Shown: positions 19,266 to 29,580, numbered from the stretch's first letter. The stretch is DNA of 64,000 nucleotides from Limisphaera sp. (GCA_025057755.1 JANWVC010000033.1:30086-94085); one strand, 5' to 3'. The notes: generated from the sequence alone by a model not told the origin. Program-made: numbers and translations.

Positions 19266-20854
19266 GCGTTTCTCCAGGGTTTTGTCGGTCTTTTCTGAAG
19301 GGCGCCGCACAACGGACGATCACCTACTCTAGGATTACGGCGGGGCGCTCTGTGGACAGGCCAGCGTCTTGCCCATTACGCCAGCACAAAGCCGCAGGGG
19401 AAAATGACATCGGGAATGGCCGAAACCACGCTGTGCCTCCTCTAGCGTCAGCTCCGCCCGACTTCATCCTCAATGTCCTCCACTCCGCAACCTACACGTG
19501 CACAACCACCAAGAGCGTCATCCCATGCATATTTCGCTTGAACGTTGAGCAGCACACCCTCAAACCTGCCCCTCAAAAAGTCGATCCCTCTTCAAGACCC
19601 ACTTGGATGCTCTCAGGTCAAGCTCCCCGCTCTGAAATCGGCCTCGACTGAATCGGAATTTCATGGTCTCCCCAAGAGCCACCAACCCAAAGGAGGCCTG
19701 CTATTCTGTCCCTTCCCTCCTCGAAGAACCCACCATGATTCGAACTCCAAGAACCCGAACTTAAAGCGCCTGCAACCGATCCAAACCGCTCCCACCTGTA
19801 CCCGCTCAGGCTGAGGCACTTGACCCCGATACCTCCCAGACGAAAGCCCGGAACCTTTCCATGCTTCACACCCCAGCACAAACGGCATTCGTCCAACCAA
19901 GCGACCGTCAGGTCCACAAGATTTGGTGAAAAGGCAGCACTTGGGAAATTATCCAAATCGCTAACACCCCATGACATCCAAGGGTGGAGTTCAGCCTGCT
20001 CAGACAAGCAACGCAACGAATCGCGCTAGCACTCCGGCCAAGGGTTAGGGGCAAAAGACCAAGGCCAGACTGCGTCACGTCCCCTTGGATCCATTAAGAT
20101 ACGGTGCAAATCGCATGGTCAAAACCTCGGAAACCCCATGGGAACAATTCACCAACCGAACACTCGAATATCTTCCAGCCTCCCGGTCTGATCCGATACC
20201 ACCTGCCCACGATGGAGAAGACGTTGGTCAGACAATAATTGCTTTCCCTGCTCAAGGGATTGGGCGGCTTTTCCATGCTTTCTTCAAGTCGCTGAGTTAG
20301 AGCCTGAAAGAAACGATCCAGCTCTTATTATCATGATGGAACCGCCACACACGGCCCTAAAACGTGGGAACCTTTAATGGCCCGATTGTATTCTACCCAA
20401 ATGTTGGGCCTCGCCTGATCCGCGTCCCGTCATCTGCGCAACCGCATATCGGGTCTTGTACGGAATGAACCTGGAGAATCTCTGGGGATTCAATCCGGTG
20501 CAACCCTGATTGTATCCTTACGAAATTGGACTAATGTGACAGGCAGCTTTCGACTAGGAGTGGCCTGTCCGGACTGTGTTGCTCAGGGGGAGGCAACACA
20601 GTGGAAGGGTTGGAGCCGGGCGTAGTACCACTCGCGATGCGTGCCAAAGCCGCCGCAGCGGCATCGGCCGATTTCATGCAATCGGATGGCCATGCTCTTA
20701 ACGATCGCAGCTCGTGGACTCGACCGCGCCGATATGCCATGCGCTCAGGCCCGCCCAAGTTGATGGATTCCGTAAAACTGGCACCTCACTGGAGGCTCCG
20801 TACGATACGGACCTCCCGTACCGTGTTCCCTCGAGCGCGATTTGCCCTGCTCCC
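19266..20854. other. 1.6-kb region without a convincing gene
   Basis: No frame here shows a recognisable family, an acceptable ribosome-binding site or the codon pattern of neighbouring genes; several overlapping frames on both strands are open only because the DNA is GC-rich. No tRNA or rRNA pattern was found by eye. The only clear structure is the hairpin at 20574-20601 upstream of the LuxR-type regulator. The stretch may be a decayed gene, an RNA gene or a long regulatory region. Confidence 0.45.
20574..20601. other. 9-bp hairpin upstream of response regulator
   Basis: CTGTGTTGC and GCAACACAG pair perfectly around the loop TCAGGGGGAG, 254 bases before the regulator start. It could be an operator, part of a small RNA, or a leader structure; the purine-rich loop resembles a Shine-Dalgarno sequence. 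Nothing in the sequence decides between these. Confidence 0.4.
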
Positions 20855-21532
20855 ATGACGACCGGTTCCATACGGGTCTTATTGGTGGACGACCATCCGG
20901 TCGTGCGCAGGGGTATTCGGTCCTGGCTCCAACGTCAGCCGGGTATTGAGGTGGTGGGAGAAGCTGCGGATGGGTTAGAGGCACTGGAACTATGCCGCAC
21001 ACTTCATCCCGACGTGGTTTTGACCGATCTCGACATGCCGCGCATGGACGGGCTTGCCTTCACCGAAGCCCTGCGTCGCGAGTTGCCTTCGATCCATGTG
21101 CTCATCCTTTCGATGCATGCCAACACGGAACACATCCTCAGGATCCTACACGCAGGCGCACAGGGGTACGTATCCAAAGAGGCCGACCCAGCCGTTTTGG
21201 TCCAGGCCATAGAGGCAGTTGCTCGGGGTGAATCTTTCTTCAGCTCGGATGTGGCCCGAGTGGTTTTGAATCAGCTCATGCTCAATGAGCAGGCTCAATC
21301 CCATGCCATCGCAGCTCCGGAATTGACACCCCGAGAGCGTCAGGTGCTGGTTGGCATCGCTCAAGGTTTGACCAATAAGGAAATTGCAGATCGTTTGGGA
21401 CTTAGCGTACGCACGGTGGAAACCCACCGGGAACATATCATGCAAAAGCTCGGCATTCGCACCGTGGCAGGATTAACCCGGTATGCCTTGGCCCGGGGTT
21501 TCATCAAGCCCGACCATCCCGCTCAGGCATAG
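20855..21532 (+). CDS. NarL/FixJ-type response regulator with LuxR HTH
   Basis: 225 residues from the ATG at 20855; the frame is open 47 residues further up but only MTTGSIRVLLVDDHPVV aligns with the family. The receiver domain (about 5-125) has the acidic pair Asp12-Asp13, phospho-acceptor Asp58 in VLTDLDMP, and the conserved Lys in GYVSKEAD. The C-terminal LuxR helix-turn-helix is LTPRERQVLVGIAQGLTNKE followed by IADRLGLSVRTVETHREHIM. It should bind DNA when phosphorylated. No histidine kinase is directly adjacent; the hybrid kinase at 23.5 kb is the nearest. Targets are unknown. Confidence 0.95.
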   Translation: MTTGSIRVLLVDDHPVVRRGIRSWLQRQPGIEVVGEAADGLEALELCRTLHPDVVLTDLDMPRMDGLAFTEALRRELPSIHVLILSMHANTEHILRILHAGAQGYVSKEADPAVLVQAIEAVARGESFFSSDVARVVLNQLMLNEQAQSHAIAAPELTPRERQVLVGIAQGLTNKEIADRLGLSVRTVETHREHIMQKLGIRTVAGLTRYALARGFIKPDHPAQA

Positions 21533-21883
21533 AAGCTTGGATCAAGCAGCCTGTATACCATCTTCGGCAACTCCATCATCAGTCCAATCCCACCAGCCAA
21601 GGGGATCGAATTTGACCAATGGCCCCGAAGGCTCGCTACTATTCAGTCGGGTCTAATCAGAAAACCTGAATAACCGTATAGTTAGCACTCAATCATCTTC
21701 GTGATGCCTCCGGCCCTGTCCAAGCAGACCCGATTCCGGGTCAGCCTCACAAGCGAAGGTCTATCCAAGTTGGAGAGTTCCTCCAACGGATCCAACCTGT
21801 GCTCGTTGTCGAGCGCGGGGTCCCATCCGAACTCAAATTCGATAAGTCGGACTCCAATGTATTGTAAGCGTTATGGAAAGTCC
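21533..21883. other. 351-base intergenic gap between convergent regulators
   Basis: This gap separates the ends of the LuxR-type regulator and the receiver-only protein. No gene, repeat or clear terminator hairpin was found; short frames crossing it have no family pattern. Confidence 0.4.
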
Positions 21884-22285
21884 TCAGCCTTGGGAGGGAG
21901 TCGCAGGAGCAGGGCAAACCTGCTCAATCGCGTTCCGCAACGTGTCGAGCATGAAAGGCTTACTGAGTACCAGGGAGACGCCGGGTAACGGAACATTGTT
22001 CGCAGCCAGCACCTCCGCATGGGCGGTGATCATCACTACTGGTATCCGTGGATACAAGAGCGCAACCTGCTTGGCCAACTCATCCCCACGCATTTCGGGC
22101 ATGGCATAATCCGTAATGACAAGGTCAAAGGGGCTTTTGGCTAAGCAATTCAGAGCTTCAACGCCGTTTGACGCCGTTTGGACCTGATGACCGTCAAACG
22201 CGAGCATGAGCGCCATAGCCTCGCACACCAGGGCTTCATCATCGACTACAAGGATGCGGCGCTGAACTGTGGTTCGCTTTCTCAC
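21884..22285 (-). CDS. single-domain response regulator
   Basis: 133 residues from a GTG at 22285; an earlier in-frame GTG at 22324 would add 13 residues, and the choice is uncertain. The whole protein is one receiver domain: ILVVDDEALV with the acidic pair, phospho-acceptor Asp59 in LVITDYAMPEM, a Thr in VVMITAHAE, and the conserved Lys in LVLSKPFML. There is no output domain, so it probably works through protein contacts or as part of a phosphorelay with a hybrid kinase such as those at 23.5 and 30.9 kb. Its receiver is similar in style to the C-terminal receivers of those kinases. Confidence 0.9.
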   Translation of the reverse strand: MRKRTTVQRRILVVDDEALVCEAMALMLAFDGHQVQTASNGVEALNCLAKSPFDLVITDYAMPEMRGDELAKQVALLYPRIPVVMITAHAEVLAANNVPLPGVSLVLSKPFMLDTLRNAIEQVCPAPATPSQG

Positions 22286-22521
22286 ATGGTTTCCGGGCTG
22301 GCATTTTCGCCAGCAGACTAGCACGCATTTGGCTTAAGGAAAAGGGGCAAGTCCAGTGAGCATGCCCTGGGGACGTTTTTTCTTCGGCCGCCACTTGGCG
22401 GCTAGGAGGAGCCTAGGTGTCTCTCACAGTCAACGATCGAATCCGCAGGCTCGGCGCTCCCCTACAGACGCACCGTTCGGTCTGAGAGATGCCATTCGGC
22501 GGCAAGCAAGAGCAGGCCGTG

Positions 22522-23001
22522 CTACCCCAACTGTGCCAGCACCTGCTTGATAGCCTCAAAATTGGGCAGCTCTTTCGGGCTTGGTGTCTGTTCACTATAA
22601 CGGATGATGCCCTGCTTATCGATGACAAACGCAGCTCGAGCGCTCACCGAACCCAAACCCAGCAGATCTTCAAGCAATACGCCGTAAGCCCGAGCAGTGG
22701 CTTTGTTTAGGTCGCTGCACAAAGTTATGCCGATTTTTTCTTTTTGGGCCCAAGCTTCCTGAGCAAACGGACTATCCACGCTGACACCTATGACGTCTGC
22801 GTTCAGGCTTCGGTACGCGTTCAATCCGGCAGTGACGTCGCACATTTCCTTGGTACACACTCCGGTAAAGGCCAAAGGGAAAAATAGAAGGACAGTGTTT
22901 CGTTTCCCGAAGTTATTACTCAAGGTGACATCCTGGAGACCGGAAGGAGTTTTGGTTTTCAGCGTGAAATCCGGTGCCTTCGTTCCGACGGGCAAGGCCA
23001 T
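22522..23001 (-). CDS. peroxiredoxin (AhpC/TSA family)
   Basis: 159 residues from the ATG at 23001, which has GAGGAG just upstream. It reduces hydrogen peroxide and organic peroxides in the cytoplasm. The active site Pro-x3-Thr-x2-Cys is FPLAFTGVC with the peroxidatic Cys49; Cys54 lies five residues on in TKEMC, and the conserved active-site Arg is in SARAAFVID. Another Cys in ITLCSDLN could act as a resolving residue, so a 1-Cys or atypical 2-Cys mechanism cannot be decided. Length and the LLFFPLAFTGVCTKEMCD block fit the AhpE/Prx5-like group. It appears to be a single-gene unit; no OxyR gene is near. Confidence 0.93.
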   Translation of the reverse strand: MALPVGTKAPDFTLKTKTPSGLQDVTLSNNFGKRNTVLLFFPLAFTGVCTKEMCDVTAGLNAYRSLNADVIGVSVDSPFAQEAWAQKEKIGITLCSDLNKATARAYGVLLEDLLGLGSVSARAAFVIDKQGIIRYSEQTPSPKELPNFEAIKQVLAQLG

Positions 23002-23450
23002 GTTCCGCTCCTCTTGATGGTTACTTGTTTTTCTCAATTCTTGTTCTGACGGCCCCAACAATTGTGCAACCTCTGATTTCTGTCAACTCCCAGGGGCCGC
23101 CCCATTGAACAACTGAGGAAGCTAAAACGTGCGCCAAAAAGCCCGTTGACATTCGACCCGCGGTCGGCGTTGCCGCGCCCTTTTCCTTAAAGTCGAGTAC
23201 TCTGGAATGCTCTCGTTTGACCCGCATTGGCCACGTGGCATGTTATTGATAGGTGTGAAAGCCCGTTGTAGATGCGGCAGACGGTCAGGACGGAAACGCG
23301 CCGGCCGACCCCACCTGCCATCCTTTCAACTGCTGGCTCAGCGTCGCATGGGTCCGAGCAACCGAACAAGACCCTGTGCCTGTTCTCAGTCACGAACCAG
23401 GGTGGCCCCTGAAACTCCCTCCGTCCCAACCATCCTTTACGAAGACCAAG
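23002..23450. other. 449-base gap between divergent peroxiredoxin and hybrid kinase genes
   Basis: The gap should carry promoters for both flanking genes. TTGACA at 23146-23151 resembles a -35 box, but I found no matching -10 at a proper distance. No gene was recognised. The kinase frame is open into this gap to 23376, but the extra residues do not look like a real N-terminus. Confidence 0.4.
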
Positions 23451-26400
23451 ATGAGTGCCGCCGCCTCCTCTGATTCGAACATAGCTCACGCCTCGAATTG
23501 CTTTGCAGAGGCGTTGTATCCAATGGTCCAAGTGGATGCCAATGGGCGCATCCGGGCGATCAATGCTGCCTTCGAGCAGTGGACGGGCTGGTCGGATGCA
23601 GAGTTGCGTGGAAAAGGGGTTGCCACGGTCGTGCAACCTGCGCCTACGCCTCCGCCTTCGCCCGTTCATGGGCCGAGCGCTGAAGGCCACCTCGGGCCAC
23701 TTTCAGGGGGCACGGTTCTGGTTCGCACACGTGCCAACCAATTCTTGCTTGCGGAATGGTCCTGGATCCTGTGTGGCGGAAGCAATGGGTGGATGCAATT
23801 CCAGCCCGTGTCAGCTCTGCAAAGCGCCACCGAACAACGAGGAATCGAAGCTGAACGAGCTCGCGTCATTTTGGAGAGCATCGGCGATGCTGTTCTCACG
23901 ACGGATGCTGCCGGGCGCGTGGATTACATGAACCCGGCAGCGGAGGCCCTTACTGGCTGGCGTTTGGCAGAAGCTCGAAACCGGCCCGTGGAGGAAGTTT
24001 TCCAAATCTTCCATGAAGAAACCCGGCAACCGGCCGAATCGCCGGTGAGCCGAGTCTTGCGAGAAGGCGTAGTGGTAGGACTTGGAAACCACACGGTCTT
24101 ACGCCGCAAGGACGGTCGGGAAATCTCGATCAGTGACGCAGGCGCGCCCATCTGGGATCCACAAGGCCGCTTGAGCGGCGTGGTGCTTGTCTTTCGCGAT
24201 CAGAGTGCCGAGCGAAATTGGCAACGGCACCGAGAGGCCGAACGGAATTTGCTGGAGAAACACGCGGCCGGATTGGATCTCCATGTGTGGTTAGAGGATC
24301 TTTGCCGGGCATATGAGAAACTGCACCCAGAAGCGCTCTGTTCACTCTTGTGGGTGCAGGACGGTCGACTCTACACCGCAGCTGCCCCCTCCCTGCCCGA
24401 GGGTTACAATCGGGCCATTCAGGGAGCTCGTATTGGCCCGCAAGCCGGTTCTTGCGGCACAGCCGCGTGGCGCAAGCAGCGGGTGATCGTTTCGGACATT
24501 GCCCAGGATCCGCTGTGGCACGGATGGGCAGAAGTGGCAGCACAGTACGGTCTGGCAGCCTGTTGGTCGTTTCCGATTCTGGACCGACGCGATCAAGTGC
24601 TTGGCACATTCGCGGTGTATTACCGAACAGCGCGCGGTCCTGAGCCGCAAGAGCTCGACACCTTGGAGCGGTGGGCGCGCCTCGCCGGTCTGGTGATCGA
24701 ACACCAGCGCATGATGAAGGAACTGCAGGAAAGAGAAGCGCAACTGGCAGAAGCGCAGGCACGGGCTCACCTTGGTAGTTGGGAATTGAATCTACTGACC
24801 GGTCGGGGTCAATGGTCCGCAGAGATGGCGCGGTTACACGGTTGGCCAGTTGACCAACCCGCTCCCACGATTGAGGAGTTCTTTTGCTTGGTTCACCCAA
24901 ATGACCAGGAACGCATGCGGTCCATTCACCGTCGAATTGCCGAAACTCGGGCACCGTTTGTGGTGGAGTACCGGACCCACCCGGATCGAGGCCCCGTGCG
25001 GCACATTCAAGCTCGCGTGGAGCTGATCCGTAACGCTGAAGGCCAGCCGATGCGCCTGACAGGAACGTCGCTGGACATTACGGACCGCGTGCGGCTGGAA
25101 GCTGCTTTGCGACAGAGCGAGGAGCAATTCCGACGACTTATTACTTTCGCACCGGAGGCCATCGTTTTGCTTGATGTAGCCACCAGCCGGTTTGTGCTTG
25201 TGAATCCAGCTGCAGAACGGCTCTTTAAACTACCCGCCCGCGAATTGCTCCGACGCGGGCCAGCCGAGCTGAGTCCTCCGCTCCAATCGGACGGCCAACC
25301 ATCGGTGCGCAAGTTTCATCAGTATGTGGCCTCGGCCCTCGCCGGCGAACTCCCGGTCTTTGAATGGACCTACCGAGATGCCGAGGGGCGAGCTGTCTCG
25401 TGTGAGGTGCGTCTGTTGCGGCTGGAGTTTGACGGTAAAACCGTCGTGCGCGGCAGTATTTTGGACATCACCGAGCGTAAAGTTGCCGAGGAACGGATTC
25501 AGAAACTGGCCCGTGCACACCAGCTGCGGAGCGAGATCAGCCAATTAGTGGTGAGAGAGGCCGACCCCGCCATGCTGTTGGAAAACGTTTGTCGGCGGGC
25601 GGTTCAAATGGCGGATTTGCAAGCCATGGTCATTGCGCGATGCGGACAGGACGATACGCCCTGCGAAATTCTGGCCATGGCGACGCCCTTGCATTGGGAA
25701 CTGCCATGGATCCAGCAAGCCTGTAGGTTGGCTGCGCACAATGCCTCAGGGAACGAGGCACAACGTTTGGATCCGGCCAGCCTGTCGGACAAACTCGGCG
25801 TTTCCAAGCTGGATGCAGAGTGGCTCCGCACCATGGAAATGCATGCCGCGGAATGTTTCCCCATCCGAGAGGAACCGCGCACCAGTTTGTTTCTCTTCGT
25901 CTTTGCTCGAGCTCATTCCTACTTTGATGCTCAGACACGACAGCTTTTCGCAGACATTGCTTCAGACCTGGCCTTTGCGCTGGAGAGCCACGAGAAAGAA
26001 CGGCAGCGCCGGGCTGCCGTGGAACGACTGCGTCAGAATGAGGAACGGTTTCGGCTACTGATCGAGAACGCTTCCGACCTGATTACGGTTCTGGATCGGG
26101 AGGGAATCATCCATTATCAAAGCCCGTCCGTCACCCGGCTTTTGGGGTACGACCCGACCCATCTGCAGGGAGGATCCGTTTTCGAGTTCGTCCATGAAGC
26201 CGATCGAGCAGTCGTACAACAGGCTTTGGAACGTGTCGTGACCCAATCGGATCGATTACCCGTGACCGCCACGTTTCGGATTCGGCACGCAAACGACTCC
26301 TGGCATGTCTTGGAAGCCATCGGCCGGTTCGTTCCCGACCTGTTGCCCGGCGGCGGAGTAGTCGTCAATTCTCGGGATATCACAGAAATACGCCAGTTGC

Positions 26401-27557
26401 AGGAGCAACTTCGGCAGGCGCAAAAATTAGAGGCCATCGGGCGCCTGGCAGGTGGTGTAGCTCACGACTTCAACAACATATTGTCCGTCGTGATGATGCA
26501 GACCGAGCTAATGGCCATGGCAGAAAACCTCACTCCGGAAATCAGTGAAGGCGTGGCCCAAATCCGGGCTGCAGCCGAACGAGCCGCGGCATTAACGCGT
26601 CAGTTACTCTTATTCAGCCGCAAACAGGTGATGCAACCGCGTGAGCTGGATCTGAACGATGTCGTCGCCACGCTGGTCAAAATGATCCAACGCATCATTG
26701 GGGAGGATATCCATTTGCAACTCCGATTGCTGCCGCAACCGCTGCTTCTGCGAGCCGACCCCGGCATGCTGGATCAGGTCTTAATGAACCTGGTCGTCAA
26801 TGCGCGGGATGCCATGCCCCAGGGCGGCCGGCTCACGTTGGAGACAGATGCTGTCTGGATCACTGAATCTGGTTCGGGTCTGCCAGCCGACTTGAAACCG
26901 GGGCGTTATGCGGTCCTGCGGGTCAGTGATACCGGCGTAGGCATTCCTCCAGAGCATTTGGACAGAATCTTTGAGCCTTTCTTCACCACTAAGGAGCCGG
27001 GCAAGGGCACGGGACTGGGTTTATCGACCGTGTTTGGCGTTGCCAAACAGCACGGCGGTACGGTAACGGTCACCAGCACGCCCGGTCAAGGGGCAACATT
27101 TGAGGTGTGGTTGCCTTTACTTGACATGCCGGCTGCCGCGGAAAAGGTCGGAGGCCGCGTTCTGCCGCCGGGCGGCACTGAAACCATTTTGTTGGTCGAG
27201 GATGACGAATCCGTGCGCAACTTAACCCGGGCCATATTAGAGTCAGCCGGTTACAAGGTGCTCACAGCCGCCCATGGTCACGAAGCTTTACAAGTTTGGC
27301 AGTCCAGCGGACACGCTGTCGACTTGGTATTCACCGATCTGGTAATGCCAGGCGGAATCAGCGGACGGGATCTGGCGGCACGATTGCTGGACGAAAAACC
27401 CAACTTGTCGGTGGTTTATTGCACGGGTTACAGCGCAGAGATTGCAGGACGCGAACTCGAATTACAACCTGGTCAGGCGCTTCTTACCAAACCGGCAAGT
27501 CCCGTGGAAATCCTGCAGACCGTGCGGCGCTGCCTCGACGCGCGGCGCCTGTCATAG
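23451..27557 (+). CDS. giant PAS/GAF hybrid sensor histidine kinase
   Basis: 1368 residues from the ATG at 23451. No membrane segment is visible, so it is a cytoplasmic sensor. Domains in order: PAS (about 15-65), PAS (130-255), GAF (265-430), PAS with PAC (455-560), PAS (565-690), a GAF-like region (690-860), PAS (870-990), HisKA with phospho-acceptor His in [10 protein letters not shown] (about 1012), HATPase with [10 protein letters not shown] (N box), DTGVGIP (G1), [10 protein letters not shown] (G2), and a C-terminal receiver (about 1245-1365) with Asp in LVFTDLVMPGG and Lys in LLTKPAS. It likely integrates several small-molecule or redox signals and passes phosphate within itself and to a partner. 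The catalytic half is closely similar to the kinase at 30.9 kb, suggesting duplication. Confidence 0.94.
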   Translation: MSAAASSDSNIAHASNCFAEALYPMVQVDANGRIRAINAAFEQWTGWSDAELRGKGVATVVQPAPTPPPSPVHGPSAEGHLGPLSGGTVLVRTRANQFLLAEWSWILCGGSNGWMQFQPVSALQSATEQRGIEAERARVILESIGDAVLTTDAAGRVDYMNPAAEALTGWRLAEARNRPVEEVFQIFHEETRQPAESPVSRVLREGVVVGLGNHTVLRRKDGREISISDAGAPIWDPQGRLSGVVLVFRDQSAERNWQRHREAERNLLEKHAAGLDLHVWLEDLCRAYEKLHPEALCSLLWVQDGRLYTAAAPSLPEGYNRAIQGARIGPQAGSCGTAAWRKQRVIVSDIAQDPLWHGWAEVAAQYGLAACWSFPILDRRDQVLGTFAVYYRTARGPEPQELDTLERWARLAGLVIEHQRMMKELQEREAQLAEAQARAHLGSWELNLLTGRGQWSAEMARLHGWPVDQPAPTIEEFFCLVHPNDQERMRSIHRRIAETRAPFVVEYRTHPDRGPVRHIQARVELIRNAEGQPMRLTGTSLDITDRVRLEAALRQSEEQFRRLITFAPEAIVLLDVATSRFVLVNPAAERLFKLPARELLRRGPAELSPPLQSDGQPSVRKFHQYVASALAGELPVFEWTYRDAEGRAVSCEVRLLRLEFDGKTVVRGSILDITERKVAEERIQKLARAHQLRSEISQLVVREADPAMLLENVCRRAVQMADLQAMVIARCGQDDTPCEILAMATPLHWELPWIQQACRLAAHNASGNEAQRLDPASLSDKLGVSKLDAEWLRTMEMHAAECFPIREEPRTSLFLFVFARAHSYFDAQTRQLFADIASDLAFALESHEKERQRRAAVERLRQNEERFRLLIENASDLITVLDREGIIHYQSPSVTRLLGYDPTHLQGGSVFEFVHEADRAVVQQALERVVTQSDRLPVTATFRIRHANDSWHVLEAIGRFVPDLLPGGGVVVNSRDITEIRQLQEQLRQAQKLEAIGRLAGGVAHDFNNILSVVMMQTELMAMAENLTPEISEGVAQIRAAAERAAALTRQLLLFSRKQVMQPRELDLNDVVATLVKMIQRIIGEDIHLQLRLLPQPLLLRADPGMLDQVLMNLVVNARDAMPQGGRLTLETDAVWITESGSGLPADLKPGRYAVLRVSDTGVGIPPEHLDRIFEPFFTTKEPGKGTGLGLSTVFGVAKQHGGTVTVTSTPGQGATFEVWLPLLDMPAAAEKVGGRVLPPGGTETILLVEDDESVRNLTRAILESAGYKVLTAAHGHEALQVWQSSGHAVDLVFTDLVMPGGISGRDLAARLLDEKPNLSVVYCTGYSAEIAGRELELQPGQALLTKPASPVEILQTVRRCLDARRLS

Positions 27558-27648
27558 ATCTGAATTGAGAGCGATTGGGTAAAGGTCAGTTGAAGCTCAA
27601 GCTTTCTAGGGTTCTGACGCCCCCCAAGCAGCGCCGGGGGCAGAATGC

Positions 27649-28737
27649 TCACAAAGCCTTCAGAGCCTCATCCATGGCGCCAAGCAGCGCCGCCATAGTC
27701 TCTTCGGTTTCGTCACCCATATTGGACACCCGGAACGTTTTCCCCTTGATTTTCCCATAGCCGCCGTCAATCAGAAAACCGCGTTCTTTGACCAATTGCT
27801 GGAATCGAGGCACGTCAATGACACGGCCCCCTGGTTTGGCTCCGTTGTTAATGCATGTCAATGTGCGGGATTCGAATCCCGGATCAGGGAACAGCGTGAA
27901 ACCGTGCCGCGTTGCCCAATCTCGGACCATCTGATTGGTCCGCCGATGCCGCTCAAAACGGGCTTCCAACCCCTCGGCCAGGATCTCGTCCATTTTCGCA
28001 TCAAGTGCATAGACGTGGGCAATGCTCGGAGTGCTCGGCGTCATGTTCTGTTCGGCATTTTTCTGAAACTCCAAAAAGTCGAAATAATATCCCCGGTCCG
28101 GGATTGTGGCCGCGCGCTGCAGCGCAGCCTCCGAACACACAAAAACTGTCATGCCCGGCGGCAGGGCGAACGCCTTTTGGGTCCCAGCCAACATCACATC
28201 AATTCCCAACTCGTCAAACGGCAGCTTCACCGCCGACATGGAGCTCACCGTGTCCACGATAAACATCACATCCGGATACTTGCGTTTCAAAGCCGCAATT
28301 TCCTGCAAAGGACTCATCACGCCTGTGCTGGTCTCGTTATGAATGACAGTCAGTGCGTCGAATTGGCCCGTGGCCAATTTGGCATCCACGGCTTCGGTCC
28401 GAATCGGGGAGCCCCAAGGTACCTGCAGCGGCTCGGCTTCTTTGCCGCAGCGCAGTGCGACGTCATACCATTTGTCAGAAAACGCACCGCACATGCAGGT
28501 CAGCACCTTGCGTCGAACCAGGTTTCGAATGGCGGCCTCCATCACGCCCCAAGCACTCGAAGTGGACAAATAAACCGGCCGACGCGTGTACAAAAGCTGC
28601 TGTAACTTTGGTTGCAACCGTGCGTACAAATCCTTGAATCCTTGGCCGCGATGGCCAATCATCGGTTGGCAAAACGCCCGGAATGTACGCTCACTCACCT
28701 CCACCGGGCCCGGTATATGCAATTTGACATGTCCCAT
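27649..28737 (-). CDS. alanine-glyoxylate/serine-pyruvate type aminotransferase
   Basis: 362 residues from the ATG at 28737, which has AAGAGCC upstream; the frame is open for 199 further residues, but that part is the opposite strand of the Rrf2 gene. It is a fold-type I PLP enzyme of class V: the opening HIPGPVEVSERTF, SAWGVMEAAIRNL for phosphate contacts, VIHNETSTGVM, the Asp of FIVDTVSSM, and the PLP Lys in AGTQKAFALPPG. The C-terminal GGYGKIKGKTFRVSNMGD matches the family. Members move amino groups between alanine or serine and glyoxylate or pyruvate, or act in phosphonate metabolism; the substrate is not clear. It is divergent from the Rrf2 regulator, which may control it. Confidence 0.92.
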   Translation of the reverse strand: MGHVKLHIPGPVEVSERTFRAFCQPMIGHRGQGFKDLYARLQPKLQQLLYTRRPVYLSTSSAWGVMEAAIRNLVRRKVLTCMCGAFSDKWYDVALRCGKEAEPLQVPWGSPIRTEAVDAKLATGQFDALTVIHNETSTGVMSPLQEIAALKRKYPDVMFIVDTVSSMSAVKLPFDELGIDVMLAGTQKAFALPPGMTVFVCSEAALQRAATIPDRGYYFDFLEFQKNAEQNMTPSTPSIAHVYALDAKMDEILAEGLEARFERHRRTNQMVRDWATRHGFTLFPDPGFESRTLTCINNGAKPGGRVIDVPRFQQLVKERGFLIDGGYGKIKGKTFRVSNMGDETEETMAALLGAMDEALKAL

Positions 28738-28983
28738 GGCGGCTCTTTCGATACCGGCTGCCCTTGCTCGACCAGGCAACCTCGAACCCCAGACTTCCAC
28801 AGCCTCTCGCGCAAGGCAAGTTCCCGTCAAACCCACCGGCTCTGCAGGCTTACCTGTAATCCAGCAACTGATAGCCCGAAGTCCCCCAGTATGCTGGCTG
28901 TTCCACGGTCTGCCCCTCGATTCCGAGGCTTTATTCGCTGCCTGCGCTTGACGTAGCTGGAGTGAAGCCGTTCCATCCCTAAT

Positions 28984-29439
28984 GTGAAATTGTCCGTTCG
29001 TACGGAGTATGCGCTGCGGGCACTCATGACGCTCGCGGAGGCCCCGGAGCACACTTTGCTGCGTATTCAGGCCATTGCCGAACAACAGCGGATCCCGAAG
29101 CGTTTCTTGGAACAAATCTTGAATGACCTGCGCAGCGCCGGTTTTGTGGAAAGCCGCCGCGGCGTCAGTGGAGGATACCGTCTGGCGCGGCCGGCGAACA
29201 GCATTAGCGTGCGCGATGTGGTTGAGCATTTTGAGCCGCTCTCGTTGGCGGGGGCCACAGCCGTCGGGAGCACCCCGCCCGCGCCAGATGCGCCTGAGGA
29301 GGCGGTCTTGCGCTCTGTTTGGGCACAGGCGCAAGCTGCGATGCTTGCCAGCCTTGAGAAATGGAGCCTAGCCAACCTTTGCGAGCAGGCACGCGAATTG
29401 CGCCGGTTGCGAGGGGATCCTATGGACTTTGTGATTTGA
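28984..29439 (+). CDS. Rrf2-family transcriptional regulator
   Basis: 151 residues from a GTG at 28984; the overlapping ATG at 28982 runs straight into a stop. The winged helix is complete: KLSVRTEYALRALMTLAE, then IAEQQRIPKRFLEQILNDLR for the recognition helices, and RRGVSGGYRLARPANSISV for the wing. The three-Cys cluster used by IscR and NsrR to hold an iron-sulfur cluster is absent (only one Cys, near the C-terminus), so it is unlikely to sense through that cluster. It is divergent from the aminotransferase across 246 bases, so control of that gene and of itself is plausible. Confidence 0.92.
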   Translation: MKLSVRTEYALRALMTLAEAPEHTLLRIQAIAEQQRIPKRFLEQILNDLRSAGFVESRRGVSGGYRLARPANSISVRDVVEHFEPLSLAGATAVGSTPPAPDAPEEAVLRSVWAQAQAAMLASLEKWSLANLCEQARELRRLRGDPMDFVI

Positions 29440-29580
29440 AGGCTGGATCCAAATCGAGGGAGCCATGGCTTTGCGGACAAGGCACTCTGTGAGATAACCG
29501 AGTCCCGTGGATTTCGCTTATGCAAAGCGTCTTCCCACGAGGACCGTGCATACAACCGTGGGTGTGATGCGGGCCGCCTC

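Noticed and set aside
19730..19770. Possible tRNA T-arm (GTTCGAATC on the minus strand)
   Set aside because: The flanking bases do not form a T stem and no acceptor or anticodon arm is present.
22161..22190. Short tandem GCCGTTTGAC-like repeat
   Set aside because: It lies within the receiver gene and is explained by its codons.
27612..27641. Possible terminator GCCCCC/GGGGGC between hybrid kinase and aminotransferase
   Set aside because: The stem is short and interrupted and no T tract follows on either strand.
28738..29334. 199-residue N-terminal extension of the aminotransferase
   Set aside because: It runs antisense through the Rrf2 gene and has no match to class V aminotransferases, which start near 28737.
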